64,000 nt of DNA, from NCBI RefSeq assembly GCF_000004195.4, contig NC_030678.2, forward strand, positions 86,898,904 through 86,962,903. Reading direction: 5' to 3'. Shown here one piece after another: positions 1 to 11,369 of the stretch. The notes under the pieces are model-generated. The model was not told where the DNA came from and made no database searches. It worked only from the letters and a program-made list of their open reading frames with translations. The first letter of the stretch is position 1. Each line of letters opens with the position of its first letter. Source of the DNA: Xenopus tropicalis. Lineage: Eukaryota > Chordata > Amphibia > Anura > Pipidae. A program made the position numbers and the translations under genes.

Positions 1-372
1 TGGATAGAAAACTGGCTACAGGATCGGGTACAGAGGGTGGTTGTTAATGGTACATTTTCTACTTGGAGTAAGGATTCTGTATTAGGTCCACGTTTATTTT
101 ACTTGTTCATTAATGACTTAAGGGAAGGGTATTGTAAGTAATGTGGATAAATGTAAAAATATGCAAGCCACTTATACCCTTAATGGGACTGCACTAGGCA
201 AATCTATAATGGAGAAGGACCTGGGGGTGATAATACACTTGAGTGTGGCAAGCAATGCCAGGCAGCAGCTGCAAGGGCAAACAGGGTTTTGAGCTGTATT
301 AAAAGGGGCATACATTCACTGGAGTAGTGGGTTATTCTTCCACTTTACAGAGTGCTGGTCCCATCTAGAATA
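1..372 (+). mobile_element. CR1 LINE fragment, heavily decayed
   Basis: The left edge resembles the reverse-transcriptase region of the better CR1 copy at 46.0-47.7 kb. It opens with the same 'WIENWL..DR.QRVVVNGTFS.W' stretch, then keeps scraps of 'SVLGP.LFYLFINDL', of 'MEKDLGV' and of the following thumb region. Large internal deletions and frame breaks remove the catalytic ADD block, so no product is possible. The element presumably continues beyond the left end of the window. The right limit is approximate, where similarity fades after 'LVPS'. Family assignment is by comparison within the window. Confidence 0.75.
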
Positions 373-399
373 TGTCAACATCTCACAGGGTTCTACTGC

Positions 400-900
400 A
401 TTCATACGCCCTGTACTAGTTGTAAATGTTGTACCTTTGCACATTTGAACAAGTGTTAACATTAAATTACAGTGAGAACAGTGGGTATTTCCATATAGCA
501 CAATATATCATAATACAGTACATAGTGTAATGACTAGGTTGTGCCATTTATAGTGCATTATACAATTAAAGCAATGGTCTCTGGCATCAGTTCTTTATAC
601 AGTGAGATCACTTCGTAAAGGATCTATAATGCATTGTACAATAAAATTAATGTGCACTGGCATCTGTAATACATATACAGTGATGTCAGTGGGTGTATGG
701 GTATTGAATCCCTCAATGTCACAGCACCTGACGTGATAATAATCTAATCTGTTATTGATACCAGTGGGTACTGGCGTCTATACTGCATTATACTGTGAGT
801 TCAATGGGTACTGACATTTAAAATGCATTATACACTGAAAGTAACGGGTACTGACATCTGTATTATACATTAAAAGTAATGCATAGTGGCTTTTACATTT
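400..900. repeat. Degenerate minisatellite, about 42-bp unit
   Basis: The motif 'GGGTACTGRCATYT' preceded by 'TGCATTATAC' recurs with roughly 42-bp spacing near 764, 806 and 846, and weaker echoes lie further left (around 575 and 651). Units are strongly diverged. The array limits are by eye. Confidence 0.5.
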
Positions 901-1069
901 TCCTATGACAGAGAAATTAAAAAAATAAGTCTAATTGCCCTTTAAAGGAGATCTTAAGCTCAAGCAAATTATAAGGCTAAAAATACAACACTTTATAGGA
1001 CTCACGGCTGCACGCCAGTTTGGATGAATCATGTACAAGTGTGCCTTTTGATGCAGGGGAATCATGGAG

Positions 1070-1356
1070 CTAATGCCCAGTGTCAGACTGACTGGGCCAT
1101 CAGGGTACCAAAAAAAAACCCGGTGGGCCCCAGTGGCCCTGATCTGATCTCACCCAGGGCACTCTCGCGATCCGCCATCTCCCTCCCCCAACGCGCTGCA
1201 GGTAAGTTTCTCTTAGAAATGCTCAGGAGGAGGGGTCGGAGGGTGTTGGGGCTTCTGCGAGGGGGTGAAGGTGGTGGGGCCATTGGGGGATGCAGGGGCC
1301 CCTGAGGCAAAGGACCCAGTGGTCCCTGCACCCCCCAGTCTGACACTGCTAATTCC
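1070..1356. mobile_element. Non-autonomous hAT element with 8-bp TSD
   Basis: The element spans 1078-1348. It begins CAGTGTCAGACTG and ends with the inverse CAGTCTGACACTG. It is flanked by CTAATGCC on the left and CTAATTCC on the right, a 7/8-matching 8-bp target duplication as expected for hAT. The 271-bp interior is GC-rich and has no transposase. Short open frames on both strands here are shadows of the GC-rich repeat. Confidence 0.85.
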
Positions 1357-4300
1357 ACCTGGAAGGTGTTGATTGCATGAGGATACCTATACCAGTGTCA
1401 ATAGATGTAGGGCACTTGCATCTAAAAAAATCAGGTGCAGACATAATTTTGAACCCTGAGAGCTGGAAATGCTGAAATCCTGAAATTTTCAGCTTGGTTG
1501 CATTCATTGTTTCATCAACAAGTGCATACGCAATCCCTCCTGGGCCCTTCAGCATTCTCAGCTTCCTCTTCATTTATACCCCCTGGCTGCAGCACAGAAA
1601 CCAGTTCATTGTGCATAAGGATTGATTAATAATCAGGCCTGTAGCTTCTATTACAGATGTTGCCTCACTTTATTCAGCTTTGTTGATAATTTCCGACAGC
1701 AGCCCAAAGCACACTAAGCACGTGCAGTGTCAATGACACTCAAAATGGCAGTGTAATTACATTAAAATGATACAACCCCGTCCCTTCCGACTCTTTCACA
1801 ACTGTTTTGTTAACAGGAGTCCATGATGTAGGAGGGTTATCTGTGCAATAGTAATATAATTATCAACCATGAACCAAACATGGACTAGCTACAGTTTCCC
1901 TGTTTGCCCTGTTTAGCTCAAGAAATAACAACTATAGATTTTTCATAATTAAAACAATTGACAAAAATTATTTTATTAAGTAACATGACGACAGAGCTAG
2001 GGAGGGGGCTCCTCTGTGCAAATCTAAAGGATCATGGATTCTGTACCTTTATAGGATGCTATTATAGGGCAGTTGAACCTTGGCCTTGTATGGCCAGTTC
2101 AAGATATTATATAAAGCATTTCTAGCTATATTCTTTTTAGCTTTAGTTCTAATTATGTTAGTTCTTTGACTAATTAAAAATCATTTTTTAGTAGGGAAAT
2201 ATAAAGCATTAAAATACAGTACACAATAACAGTACAGTACAATACATTAACACATTTAAAGGACAAAATTAGGCAAACTATTAAATATGCCTTATTATAG
2301 TGCTCCTGTTTCCCTTTCTCAACTGCACAGGTTTGACCGGAGAAAAAAATAACTTATTATACATAGATAACAGCAGAGAAAGAAGAAGGAGGGATGTACC
2401 CAGAAGTATGATGTAGCTGTGTTTGCTAACCCAGGCAGGCAAAGTCATGTTAAAATTCATATTTATTACTGGGCTTTTCATTGTGACAAATTTGAAATTA
2501 GAGTTGCCTTGTCCTATAATACAACTGCCGATGACTGTCCAGTAGAAATAAATAAGCAATCTTCAAAAAAATGTGTGGGTGCATTTTATGTTCTGAATTC
2601 ATTATAGTTACGGTTGTAAGATTGCAGGTTAGATTCAGCAGAACCTTTTCTATTAAAGATGTTGTATTGCTTCAATATCTGCGGAAGATAATTGATAGAA
2701 TGATGTTTACATATGTAACAAAATATTTTTTTTCAATTACATATAATGCTAGCAACTGCAATAATCATCCATAATGCTTCCAGCTGAACAGTCTAAAATC
2801 AACCATATGAGCATTACAAATTCTCTTCCTAATTCATTTTCCTCACAGCTAGTGATTAGATAGCACATAGAACAGCCTTGATCATTGAAAGGGTATTTAC
2901 AATTGAAATGCAAATCAGCTATGTCCAATAGCACATAGCTATGGCAAAACAACTATTTAATTAAAAAAGATGACTTTTACCTTTGAGACTTATGTCAGTG
3001 TATTCATAAATATACAGAATATATGCACACACACATATAACAGGAGAAGGAGACATTTGACAGTAAAGTAAACCCTGCAGGTTTAAGAAATCAACTAAAA
3101 CAAAATTATCTTTATTTAATAATCAGCAATTATGGAAACAATCACTTAGCTTTAACGTGTTCTAGAAATGCATACAGTACAAACAACACTGACCTATTTT
3201 GCCATTTATTATATTTACTTGTAATAAACCATAGTGGATAACAATGGAGCAAGGTCTTCATGGCAAAGTTGTCTAGTGGTTTCTGATTGGGATCTTGATA
3301 CAGAAAAGGGGAAAAAAAAGATTTTTATAGTTATGACCAAACAGATGACTTTAAACACAAAAATACACAGAAAATGGGTTGACTGGGCCTTCTATGACAA
3401 CAGTCAAACAATCAAGTGGCAGGCATTGATTCCTTGGTGATGCCTGTCTCACTAAACATGGCCTTGCCTTCTATCACTATCCTTACACACTCTCAGCTAC
3501 ATACAGTAAATGCAGTTTAAATATTAAATACTTCTCACTGGAGCAAAGTCCAACAACTATTGTGACATCTTTGTGGACTTAATCTGCATTAGATTAATAC
3601 AAGTGATAACAATATCGGACACTGTATATAATATATATGTTATAGAAAAACAAATATACATAATACTGTATAATATATGTATATGCAAGGTAAAATACAT
3701 TGGAACAAGCACTATTCATAATTCAAATCTTCTCAAGAGAAATCAAAGCATTTATATTTTGACTGAACAATGCTTGTCTCAAACGAGGCATTTCTGCACA
3801 CATTCCTGGAACATTTTTGGCAACCCATGAATTAAAAAAACCCAACAGTTGGTAAATTGCATCATTACTAATAAGAATGTGTTAAAATCTATCCGAATCT
3901 TACAAAAATAATGTATTTTATTAGGTAAATTATTCAACCAAAGCTGAACAAAGCAGATGAAAATATACACTAGATCTCAAGAAGATAATGTCAACAGAAT
4001 GTTAATATAATGAAAACCAATGATACAAACTCTCAGTGTGCCCACACCCTCACACAGTATATGAAGGATGAAAGCCCTCTCAGCACTTTCCATAGGGCTG
4101 AGTAAATTATTTATTGCAGTGAGAACAACATTTTATCTGGTACCACCAGCTTCTGTCAAGATGGTACCAATCAAAACATTGATTTCACTGTAATAAATTG
4201 TGTTCTTTTTGTGATGAAAAAAATATTTCTCAACCATTTAAACAGGCACCTGATCATGTTATAACAGTTATGACCTAGACACCATAACCTTGCTCTAACT

Positions 4301-4639
4301 ATTTAACTGCCTAATAATAAAATAAGTTAGAAGACTAATATTAGAGAAGGAAAAATAATTTGGGAACAGTCATCTGATAACCTATGTGTATATATATTAT
4401 TTAATTCCTGGCTTTCACAGTGTACCAGGAGGATGGCAATGAGACTGTAGGGGATCAGAGAACTCTTTCCCCTGTTTCTCTGTGTAGGACATCATCCAGG
4501 CCGGCTTCAGACAGGAGAACAACCTGATTGGCTGGATGTCCCAGTGCACTGTTGGGAGAGGAGGTGTGCCTAAGTTTAGAGCCAAAAATCAGGGGCAGGT
4601 CCAGCAATAAAGGGAGCCCCTGTTGTTTTGCCAGCACTT
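1357..4639. other. AT-rich non-coding stretch, no gene seen
   Basis: About 3.3 kb of AT-rich sequence with only short chance open frames. No splice-flanked coding exon, RNA gene or intact transposon was recognised. The GC-richer block at about 4430-4640 contains AATAAA and could be the end of an old retroelement, but I cannot define its edges. Confidence 0.5.
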
Positions 4640-4666
4640 GAGAGAGAGAGAGAGAGAGAGAGAGAT
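4640..4666. repeat. (GA)n microsatellite
   Basis: An uninterrupted run of about 13 GA dinucleotides that then degrades into ATATAGATA. Confidence 0.95.
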
Positions 4667-5153
4667 ATAGATACACCAGAACCGTGAGTGATTTGCCAGC
4701 AACTGTACTCCTGGCTTGGCATTTGGGTTTCAGACCCTAAGGATTCAAACTGTCAGACCCTACATTCAAACTGCCATCTGGATGCTAGGCTTGAGCTAAG
4801 CACAGCAACCAGGCCAACGGCTTGAGTGATAAAATGAAAAATGAAAGGGAGAATTCCTAAACAGGAAGAGAAGTGCAAAAATAGTGGAATATTTAATATC
4901 TGCCTGTACAGCTATTCTTATTTCTGATTGCCAGGGTTGCTGACCTTAGTAGACAGAATTCAGGAGGGAAAAAGGCAGAATAGAAATAGAAACCATAAAG
5001 AAAATAAAAATGGCACATTAAGTTGTAGGTTGCTTAAATTACATGCATATGCAAGATACTCAAACAGTTTTAAGGTAAATTTCCCCTTTGATAAAAAAAC
5101 AAAACTGAAGGTTATGTGGCACTAACATGCAATGATTAACCCCTAATCCCATA
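4667..5153. other. Non-coding, nothing recognised
   Basis: Ordinary AT-rich sequence with a minor local repeat of 'TCAGACCCTA..ATTCAAACTG' at 4730-4775. Confidence 0.5.
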
Positions 5154-5300
5154 TGTAATAAAAGGCAATGTTTGCCCAGTACCAGTAAACCATGGCAACC
5201 AATATGATATTTGCTTTTAAACAGGTGACCAGTAAATTCTACCTGCTGATTGGATGCTATAGGTTATGGCTCCTGGGCAAACTTAGTGCCTTTTATTACA
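5154..5300. mobile_element. Short inverted-repeat element (MITE), copy A
   Basis: The ends are inverted copies: TGTAATAAAAGGCA..GTTTGCCCAG on the left and CTGGGCAAAC..TGCCTTTTATTACA on the right. The interior contains 'CAACCAAT' opposed by 'GATTGG', making one long imperfect hairpin. The same family is at 44101-44244. No coding capacity. Confidence 0.75.
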
Positions 5301-5803
5301 TTACCCAGTCTATTGGACAACTACATTTCTCAGCACTCTCAGCCAGTATGCTGGGAAGCTGCAGTGTCTAGTTCTACAACAGCTGGAGTGATGCAGGCGG
5401 TCTAATTAGGGTATATAGATCTCTAAGGTTTTATATTCATAACTAACTTAGTCAGCCTATTGCACCATTTCACTTCAGTCTCAGGCATCTTTTCCCCAAA
5501 GAACTTCTGGCTAAACTCGTTTGAACAGAGCCTGGACATCAGGTTTTGGGTCCAATTTCAACTACTGACAAATTCTTTGCAGCGAGACTATGTACAGACT
5601 CTGCATCTGCAGAATATGATGTTTCAAAAAAGATGAATAGCAATTTGGAATAAAAAAATCTGAATCCATTGCCAACCAACTCCTGCTTCCACCTTTACCA
5701 GTTGCCTGCAGGTTTTGATCTGTGACGATGTTTAGTGGTGTGTGGCTAAAGCAGCTAGCTTGCATTATGCTGTCACAGAACTGCTGCAGATGGGACAACT
5801 TTA
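5301..5803. other. Non-coding, nothing recognised
   Basis: AT-rich sequence. The 92-codon minus-strand open frame across 5562-5840 has no recognisable motif and runs into the start of the next repeat, so it is treated as chance. Confidence 0.45.
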
Positions 5804-5990
5804 TTAAAGGGGAATTATTAAAGGGGAAGTTTATACCCAAATAAATATCAGTTTTTTATATCACTTTTTTAATGTTTTCTTTAACCTAAAATTGAAAACA
5901 TTAATGTTTTCATAGTCTAATAAGATTATGTAAATGACAGAGAAGTGATATAAGGGAGAAAAAAAACTAGACAGCTGGACAGCCCTGGCT
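5804..5990. mobile_element. T2/Kolobok-type element fragment with doubled terminus
   Basis: TTAAAGGGGAA, the typical terminus of Xenopus T2-type elements, occurs twice 14 bp apart (5804 and 5818). AT-rich sequence like other T2 copies follows. No matching right end was found, so the right limit is approximate. Confidence 0.5.
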
Positions 5991-6929
5991 TAGTGGATAG
6001 GGGCACAAAGGGTTTTGGTGTCTTTCATTTTTAGTAGCTCATGGGCCAGAGACAAATTGCCCGAATTTGTAGTCTGTGTTTCCATGCAACAATTATTTGA
6101 CAACCCCTTGAACAAACATTCTCAGTTATTTTGCTAATACTGAAATCACTACATCAGTGCGTGATGCCTAAGCCTGATCTAAATGATCTGATATGTGAAG
6201 CAGAAGATAATACAAACAGTGTACACCTCACATGTAGATGATAAATAACAGATATTTGCATGTTGGAACATGAATGTTCTAAGTTTTCTAAGTCTTTTTG
6301 TACATAGCACATATAGCATACATATTACATATGCCAGGCACAGTCATAATATGATACTGTCCAAAGCTTTATTAATTCACAATAAAGTAGTCATACAACA
6401 ATGACAAAATACAGTATTACTTGTCCTGTGTAAAACATTACAGAAATGTAACACTGCATAGCCACAATTAACATGACATTTATAATAAACATTTAAGATA
6501 AACAACCTTAAGCCCCTGTCTGTCAGCCCTTCTGGACAAGCATGCCGACCTCTGTCGATTCAAGAGACCTGCTATAATAGAGCTACAGTATTACTATATT
6601 ATTGAAAGGACAGTATTCACTGGGTCTATAAAAGCAAACATCAGATTGGTTGCTGTGAGTAACTAGACATGGTGTTAAAATTGTTATGGCATTATCCCCT
6701 AAGGGGTCTATTTGTGTGAGACTGATATGAAATAATTGATGCATAAGTTATTTTAATGAGGCATAATCCGCAGTGAAATAACATTTTTGAAATATTTTCT
6801 CATTATTAAATTATTCACCAAGTTACACTAGAGGAATTGCACAAAAATATTCTTAAAACTTGCAACACATAGCTTGCAATATATATACTGCAGTATATAA
6901 ATAATATAATATTTTTTTAATTATACATA
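5991..6929. other. AT-rich non-coding stretch
   Basis: No gene, RNA or defined repeat recognised. Confidence 0.5.
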
Positions 6930-7390
6930 TAATTGTAGCCCACTTTTGTTGATTGTGCTGCTACCTGCTGATACTAATGGCGCTAACAGGAGTCCTGAGC
7001 CCTGCTTACTTGGGGAACAGGTGTTACTTTACATATTGGCGTGCCTCCACCCAGGATAGGGACAGATTAAACTGTAACTCCCCTCCCTGGGAACTTGATG
7101 CTGTACTGCAATCTCTAGAGAGGGACTCCCAGCACTCCCGGCACCTTGCCCCTTCCCTTTGGGGTAGCTGCTTACCAGGCAGTGAGGATCCTCTTTGGAT
7201 GAAGAGACCAGGACACTGGAATGATGCTTAACCAGTGGAACTTATTTATTGCAGATAGAACAGACAGGCAGGTTACACAGGAGTACTGTTAAACGTCAAG
7301 TTACTCTCTCACTTCCCTCTGGAGACCCTCTCTGCCTGGGGCTACTCGCGATACTCCCGCCAAGAGATCCTCCTTTGGGGTTCCCTCTGG

Positions 7391-8443
7391 TACTCTAACT
7401 CTAACTGGATGAACCAACGCCACCTCAAACTCAACCTAACAAAAACTGAACTAATGATCTTTCCGCCTAAGCCTGGTCCTACCCCCCCCTTTTCTATCTC
7501 TATTGATGGCACCCTCATCAACCCTGTCGATTCGGCGCGTTGTTTGGGGATGATCTTTGACTCCAGTCTCTCCTTTTCTAACCACATTAACACCACTGTC
7601 AAAACCTGTCACTTTTTCTTACGCAATATTGCCAAAATTCGTCCCTTTCTTTCTACTGCAACAGCTAAGCTGCTCATGCATGTTATCATCCTATCCCGAC
7701 TTGACTACTGTAACCTGCTATTAACCGGCCTCCCTAACTCCCATCTTTCCCCCCTATAGTCTATATTAAATACTGCTGCCAGAATTCTCCTCCTCTCATC
7801 CAGGAGAGTTCAGACCCTTCCCCTGCTAAAGTCCTTATCATGGCTTCCTATTAAACAAAGAATATCTTACAAACTTCTTCTCCTAACCTTCAAAGCCCTC
7901 CATTCCTCTGCTCCTCACTACATCTCTTCCCTTGTGTCTCCGTATGTTCCTGGCCGTCTCCTTCGTTCCTCGCAGAGCAATCGCTTGGTTGTGCCCCCCA
8001 CTACTACTGCGGTTTCTCACCTTAAACCTTTCTCCCTTGCTGCCCCTTACATTTGGAATGCCCTCTCTGATTTCCTCTGGAGAGAATCCTCCCCCAGTCT
8101 TTTTAAAACTAAAATTAAAGACTACCTTTTGGAGCACTCGCCCAGCACCTGATCTGGGAACTGGCACTTATATTGTAGTGTCACCTACTGTGACCTACAG
8201 CACTTATATTTGCCTATTTGTGTCTGTAAGTTACCCTCCCATATAGATTGTAAGCTCTACGGGGCAGGGACCTCCTTCCTCTTGTGTCCTCGACTCTTAA
8301 CTTATTGCAGCTGTATTTATCTGTATTTATTGTTATACTTTGCATTATTATCTTATTAACCCCCTGTTTGTATTAATGTACTCTACTGTACAGCGCTGCG
8401 TACATAAGTAGCTCTTTATAAATAAAGATATACATACATACTC
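7391..8443 (+). mobile_element. 5'-truncated L2-clade LINE inserted in the LTR
   Basis: The LINE body spans 7396-8438 and is flanked by TACTC on both sides (7391-7395 and 8439-8443). It starts within the RT region ('NWMNQRHLKLN') and runs through the thumb and C-terminal domain. It ends in a 3' UTR with the conserved 'TGTAAGCTCTACGGGGCAGGG' type block, then 'GCGCTGCGTACATAA' and an AATAAAGATATACATACATA tail. The layout matches the copy at 16-17.7 kb. Because it interrupts the LTR, it is the younger insertion. Confidence 0.85.
7409..8152 (+). pseudogene. L2 LINE ORF2 C-terminal remnant (reverse transcriptase thumb onward)
   Basis: One reading frame covers about 247 codons, broken by a single in-frame TAG at 7757-7759. 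Motifs in order are 'LKLNLTKTELMIFPP', 'CLGMIFDSSLSFSNH', 'SRLDYCNLLLTGLP', then after the stop 'SILNTAARILL', 'SLSWLPIKQRISYK', 'TFKALHSSAPHYI' and 'AAPYIWNALSD'. These are the C-terminal landmarks of L2-type LINE ORF2. The endonuclease and the RT catalytic YADD block are missing through 5' truncation. It cannot encode an active enzyme. The family is known to need RT plus APE endonuclease for target-primed reverse transcription. Confidence 0.85.
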
Positions 8444-8952
8444 ACACCGGAAGACCCTCTCTAGGGCTCTCCCCGGTACTCACGCCAAGCGGACACCCCT
8501 TTGAGACCTCACCCCAGTACTCACACCCAAGCAGCCACTGTATTAGGCAATCTCCTGAATTTAACACTGTTATCCCTGACTCCAGCTATGAGTGCTGGGG
8601 GATCTTAATCCCTCTATCTCCTGTAGGGGCGATGTCTGCCCACTAATTAACCTGTCTCCCACTCCTAGAGTGGTCTACCACCTCCCAGATCTACTATCTA
8701 AACACAGGCTTGTCATTCACCTCTGTCCAGAGGGGGTCCCAGGCAGAAAGAACTGCTGAACCAGGAAACCTTCCCTTTTTATATTCTAACACACCACCCA
8801 GTGGCCACTGCCTGAACTACAGGGAAACTCCCCTTTTCACACAAAAACAACTACGACCACCTTTTGGTGTCCAAATTCCATGAGGCCACCCTCTAGTGCC
8901 TGTCTAAATGGGAACCCTCCTGGGGAGCCAATTTTGGGGATCTCTACATAAT

Positions 8953-9206
8953 ATATATCATATAATAATATTTAACTGTAGTTTTTTTAACATGGGATGT
9001 CTGCCAAAAACTGCTGAACCAGATTGACTACAAATCCTAGCATACTTTAACATATTATCTAGATTCAGTCATTTTCAGGAATATTGATAAAACTTTTCCC
9101 AGCTCTCCAGGGCTCACAGCTTTATTACAATGCAAAATAATCCTCCAGTGAGAATCCCACATGATCTGTGTAAATCTGCCTCCATGTTCTTAAATACTGG
9201 ATTATT
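8953..9206. other. Non-coding spacer
   Basis: Short AT-rich stretch between the LTR and the Tc1 element. Nothing recognised. Confidence 0.5.
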
Positions 9207-9577
9207 TACAGTGGCTTGCAAAAGTATTCGGCCCCCTTGAACTTTTCCACATTTTGTCACATTACAGCCACAAACATGAATCAATTTTATTGGAATTCCA
9301 CGTGAAAGACCAATACAAAGTGGTGTACACGTGAGAAGTGGAACGAAAATCATACGTGATTCCAAACATTTTTTACAAATAAATAACTGCAAAGTGGGGT
9401 GTGCGGAATTATTCAGCCCCTTTTGGTCTGAGTGCAGTCAGTTGCCCATAGACATTGCCTGATGAGTGCTAATGACTAAATAGAGTGCCCCTGTGTGTAA
9501 TCTAATGTCAGTACAAATACAGCTGCTCTGTGACGGCCTCAGAGGTTGTCTAAGGGAATATTGGGAGCAACAACACC

Positions 9578-10338
9578 ATGAAGTCCAAAGAACATACCAG
9601 ACAGGTCAGGGATAAAGTTATTGAGAAATTTAAAGCAGGCTTAGGCTACAAAAAGATTTCCAAAGCCTTGAACATCCCACGGAGCACTGTTCAAGCGATC
9701 ATTCAGAAATGGAAGGAGTATGGCACAACTGTAAACCTACCAAGACAAGGCCGTCCACCTAAACTCACAGGCCGAACAAGGAGATCAGAAATGCAGCCAA
9801 GAGGCCCATGGTGACGAGCTGCAGAGATCTACAGCTCAGGTGGGGGAATCTGTCCATAGGACAACTATTAGTCGTGCACTGCACAAAGTTGGCCTTTATG
9901 GAAGAGTGGCAAGAAGAAAGCCATTGTTAACAGAAAACCATAAGAAGTACCGTTTGCAGTTTGCCACAAGCCATGTGGGGGACACAGCAAACATGTGGAA
10001 GAAGGTGCTCTGGTCAGATGAGACCAAAATGGAACTTTTTGGCCAAAATGCAAAACTCTATGTGTGGCGGAAAACTAACACTGCACATCACTCTGAACAC
10101 ACCATCCCCACTGTCAAATATGGTGGTGGCAGCATCATGCTCTGGGGGTGCTTCTCTTCAGCAGGGACAGGGAAGCTGGTCAGAGTTGATGGGAAGATGG
10201 ATGGAGCCAAATACAGGGCAATCTTGGAAGAAAACCTCTTGGAGTCTGCAAAAGACTTGAGACTGGGGCGGAGGTTCACCTTCCAGCAGGACAATGACCC
10301 TAAACATAAAGCCAGGGCAACAATGGAATGGTTTAAAA
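9578..10338 (+). pseudogene. Tc1 transposase, N-terminal part (HTH and first two catalytic Asp)
   Basis: The start ATG at 9578 opens 'MKSKEHTRQVRDKVIEKF'. A paired-type helix-turn-helix ('GYKKISKALNIPRSTVQAII') and the 'GRPPKLT' basic hook follow. Near 9780-9830 the frame is lost twice in a short interval and regained at 'AQVGESVHRTTISRAL'. The catalytic domain then shows 'WSDETK' (first Asp, about 10015) and 'QQDNDPKH' (second Asp, about 10290). The reading stops where the hAT guest enters after 'EWFK'. The family is a DD34E cut-and-paste transposase acting in the nucleus on its own TIRs. The frameshifts plus the insertion make this copy non-functional. Confidence 0.9.
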
Positions 10339-10644
10339 CAGTGCTGTCCAACTGGCGGCCCGCGGGCCCCCCTCTGTGTGGCCCCCCACCTGTCTGGCTG
10401 CTTTGATGGCTTACCTTTGAGTAAGCATTAAATGGTATCAGTACTGAGATTAACTGGCCCCCTGCATGGTTCTCACTTCAGATTCAGGCTGTAATCCCTC
10501 TGTATTGTTTAAAAATGTAATCCCCTGTGTTTTTCACACTTTTTAATCCCTGCATTGTTCACACCCTGCAGTGTTCACACCTCAGGCTGAGACTGTAATC
10601 ACTCCCATTGTTCACTTATTCACACCTCATACATAGGTACTGTA

Positions 10645-10957
10645 GGCAGAGTATGGCACATACAGCCAGCATAGGGCAGGTAGAGTATGGCACATACAGC
10701 CAGCATAGGGCAGGTAGAGTATGGCACACACAGGCAGCATAGGTCAGGGAGGGTATGGCACACACAGGAAGGGTAGGGCAGGCAGAGTATGGCACACACA
10801 GTCAGGGTAGGGCAGGCAGAGTATGGCACACACAGGCAGGGTAGGGCAGGCAGAGTATGGCACACAGAGGCAGCATAGGGAAGGCAGAGTATGGCACACA
10901 CAGGCAGGGTAGGACAGGCAGAGTATGGCACACACAGACAGCATAGGACAGGCAGAG
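10645..10957. repeat. 34-bp minisatellite inside the hAT element, nine units
   Basis: The unit is of the form GCAGAGTATGGCACACACAG followed by a variable GCAGCATAGGGCAG part. Nine units of 34 bp fit 10645-10950, with a partial tenth. Units differ at a few positions (for example CATACAGC versus CACACAGG). The minus-strand open frames with 'CVCHTLPALP' periodicity are artefacts of this array. Confidence 0.9.
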
Positions 10958-10959
10958 TG

Positions 10960-11001
10960 CTGCCTGTGTGTGCCATACTCTGCTTGCCCTATGCTGCTTG
11001 T
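10960..11001. repeat. Inverted copy of the 34-bp unit at the array end
   Basis: Immediately after the last direct unit comes CTGCCTGTGTGTGCCATACT and onward, the reverse complement of the repeat unit. The end of the array can therefore fold back into a hairpin. See the matching finding. Confidence 0.85.
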
Positions 11002-11369
11002 TGGAGGTGAACCTGGCAGGGGTTTGTTGTGGGAGTTTGTTAGCAGTTGGAAATAGCCATTAAATGGTCCCTAAGGTGTTTAATTATGTACTGGGGGTTG
11101 CTCTGCTATCCACAGGGGAGGAGGAGGCATATGGAATTTAAGGGTATATCTTAATATGACATAATTCTTTCACATATGAATGATGGTTGATATCCCCACA
11201 GTGGACCAAGCATTTGGGATTTTGCTGTGCTACCACCATTGTGATAAAATAGGTGTGGTTTCAAAAAGGGGAGTGGTCAAAACTGGCTTCCATTAGCGGC
11301 CCTCCACCAAGTATGCTAGAGAAATTCCGGCCCTTGGCACCGTAGAAGTTGGACAGCACTGGTTTAAAA

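Larger units (their letters stand above)
6930..8952 (-). mobile_element. Solo LTR on the minus strand, split by an L2 LINE
   Basis: Read on the minus strand, the unit begins TGTAGAGATCC and ends GGGCTACA (TG..CA). It is flanked on both sides by TAAT (6930-6933 and 8949-8952), a 4-bp TSD. Minus-strand signals are in the right order: a TATA-like ATATAAAAAGGG near 8780, then AATAAATAAG near 7241. The body has a diverged internal repeat built around 'GTACTCACRCC'. Subtracting the nested LINE leaves about 975 bp. No internal gag/pol follows, so it is a solo LTR. The superfamily (Gypsy or ERV) is undecided. Confidence 0.75.
10331..11369. mobile_element. Non-autonomous hAT element nested in the Tc1 transposase
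   Basis: The element spans 10339-11361 (1,023 bp). Its ends are CAGTGCTGTCCAACT and the exact inverse AGTTGGACAGCACTG. The 8-bp duplication GTTTAAAA (10331-10338 and 11362-11369) is perfect. Removing the element and one TSD restores the transposase frame to 'WFKTKHIHVLEW'. There is no transposase. The interior has a GC-rich left end (GGCGGCCCGCGGGCC), a 34-bp minisatellite and a right end containing 'GGCCCTCCACC'. Autonomous hAT relatives must supply the enzyme. Confidence 0.95.

Noticed and set aside
4640..4666. (GA)n run considered as a GAGA-factor regulatory site
   Set aside because: It is a simple microsatellite with no supporting context.
10620..10976. 118-codon minus-strand open frame with repeating 'CVCHTLPALPCL' pattern, seemingly a Cys-rich repeat protein
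   Set aside because: It is the translation of the 34-bp minisatellite inside the hAT element. A second frame of the same array is open as well, and there is no conserved start, signal or flanking gene structure.
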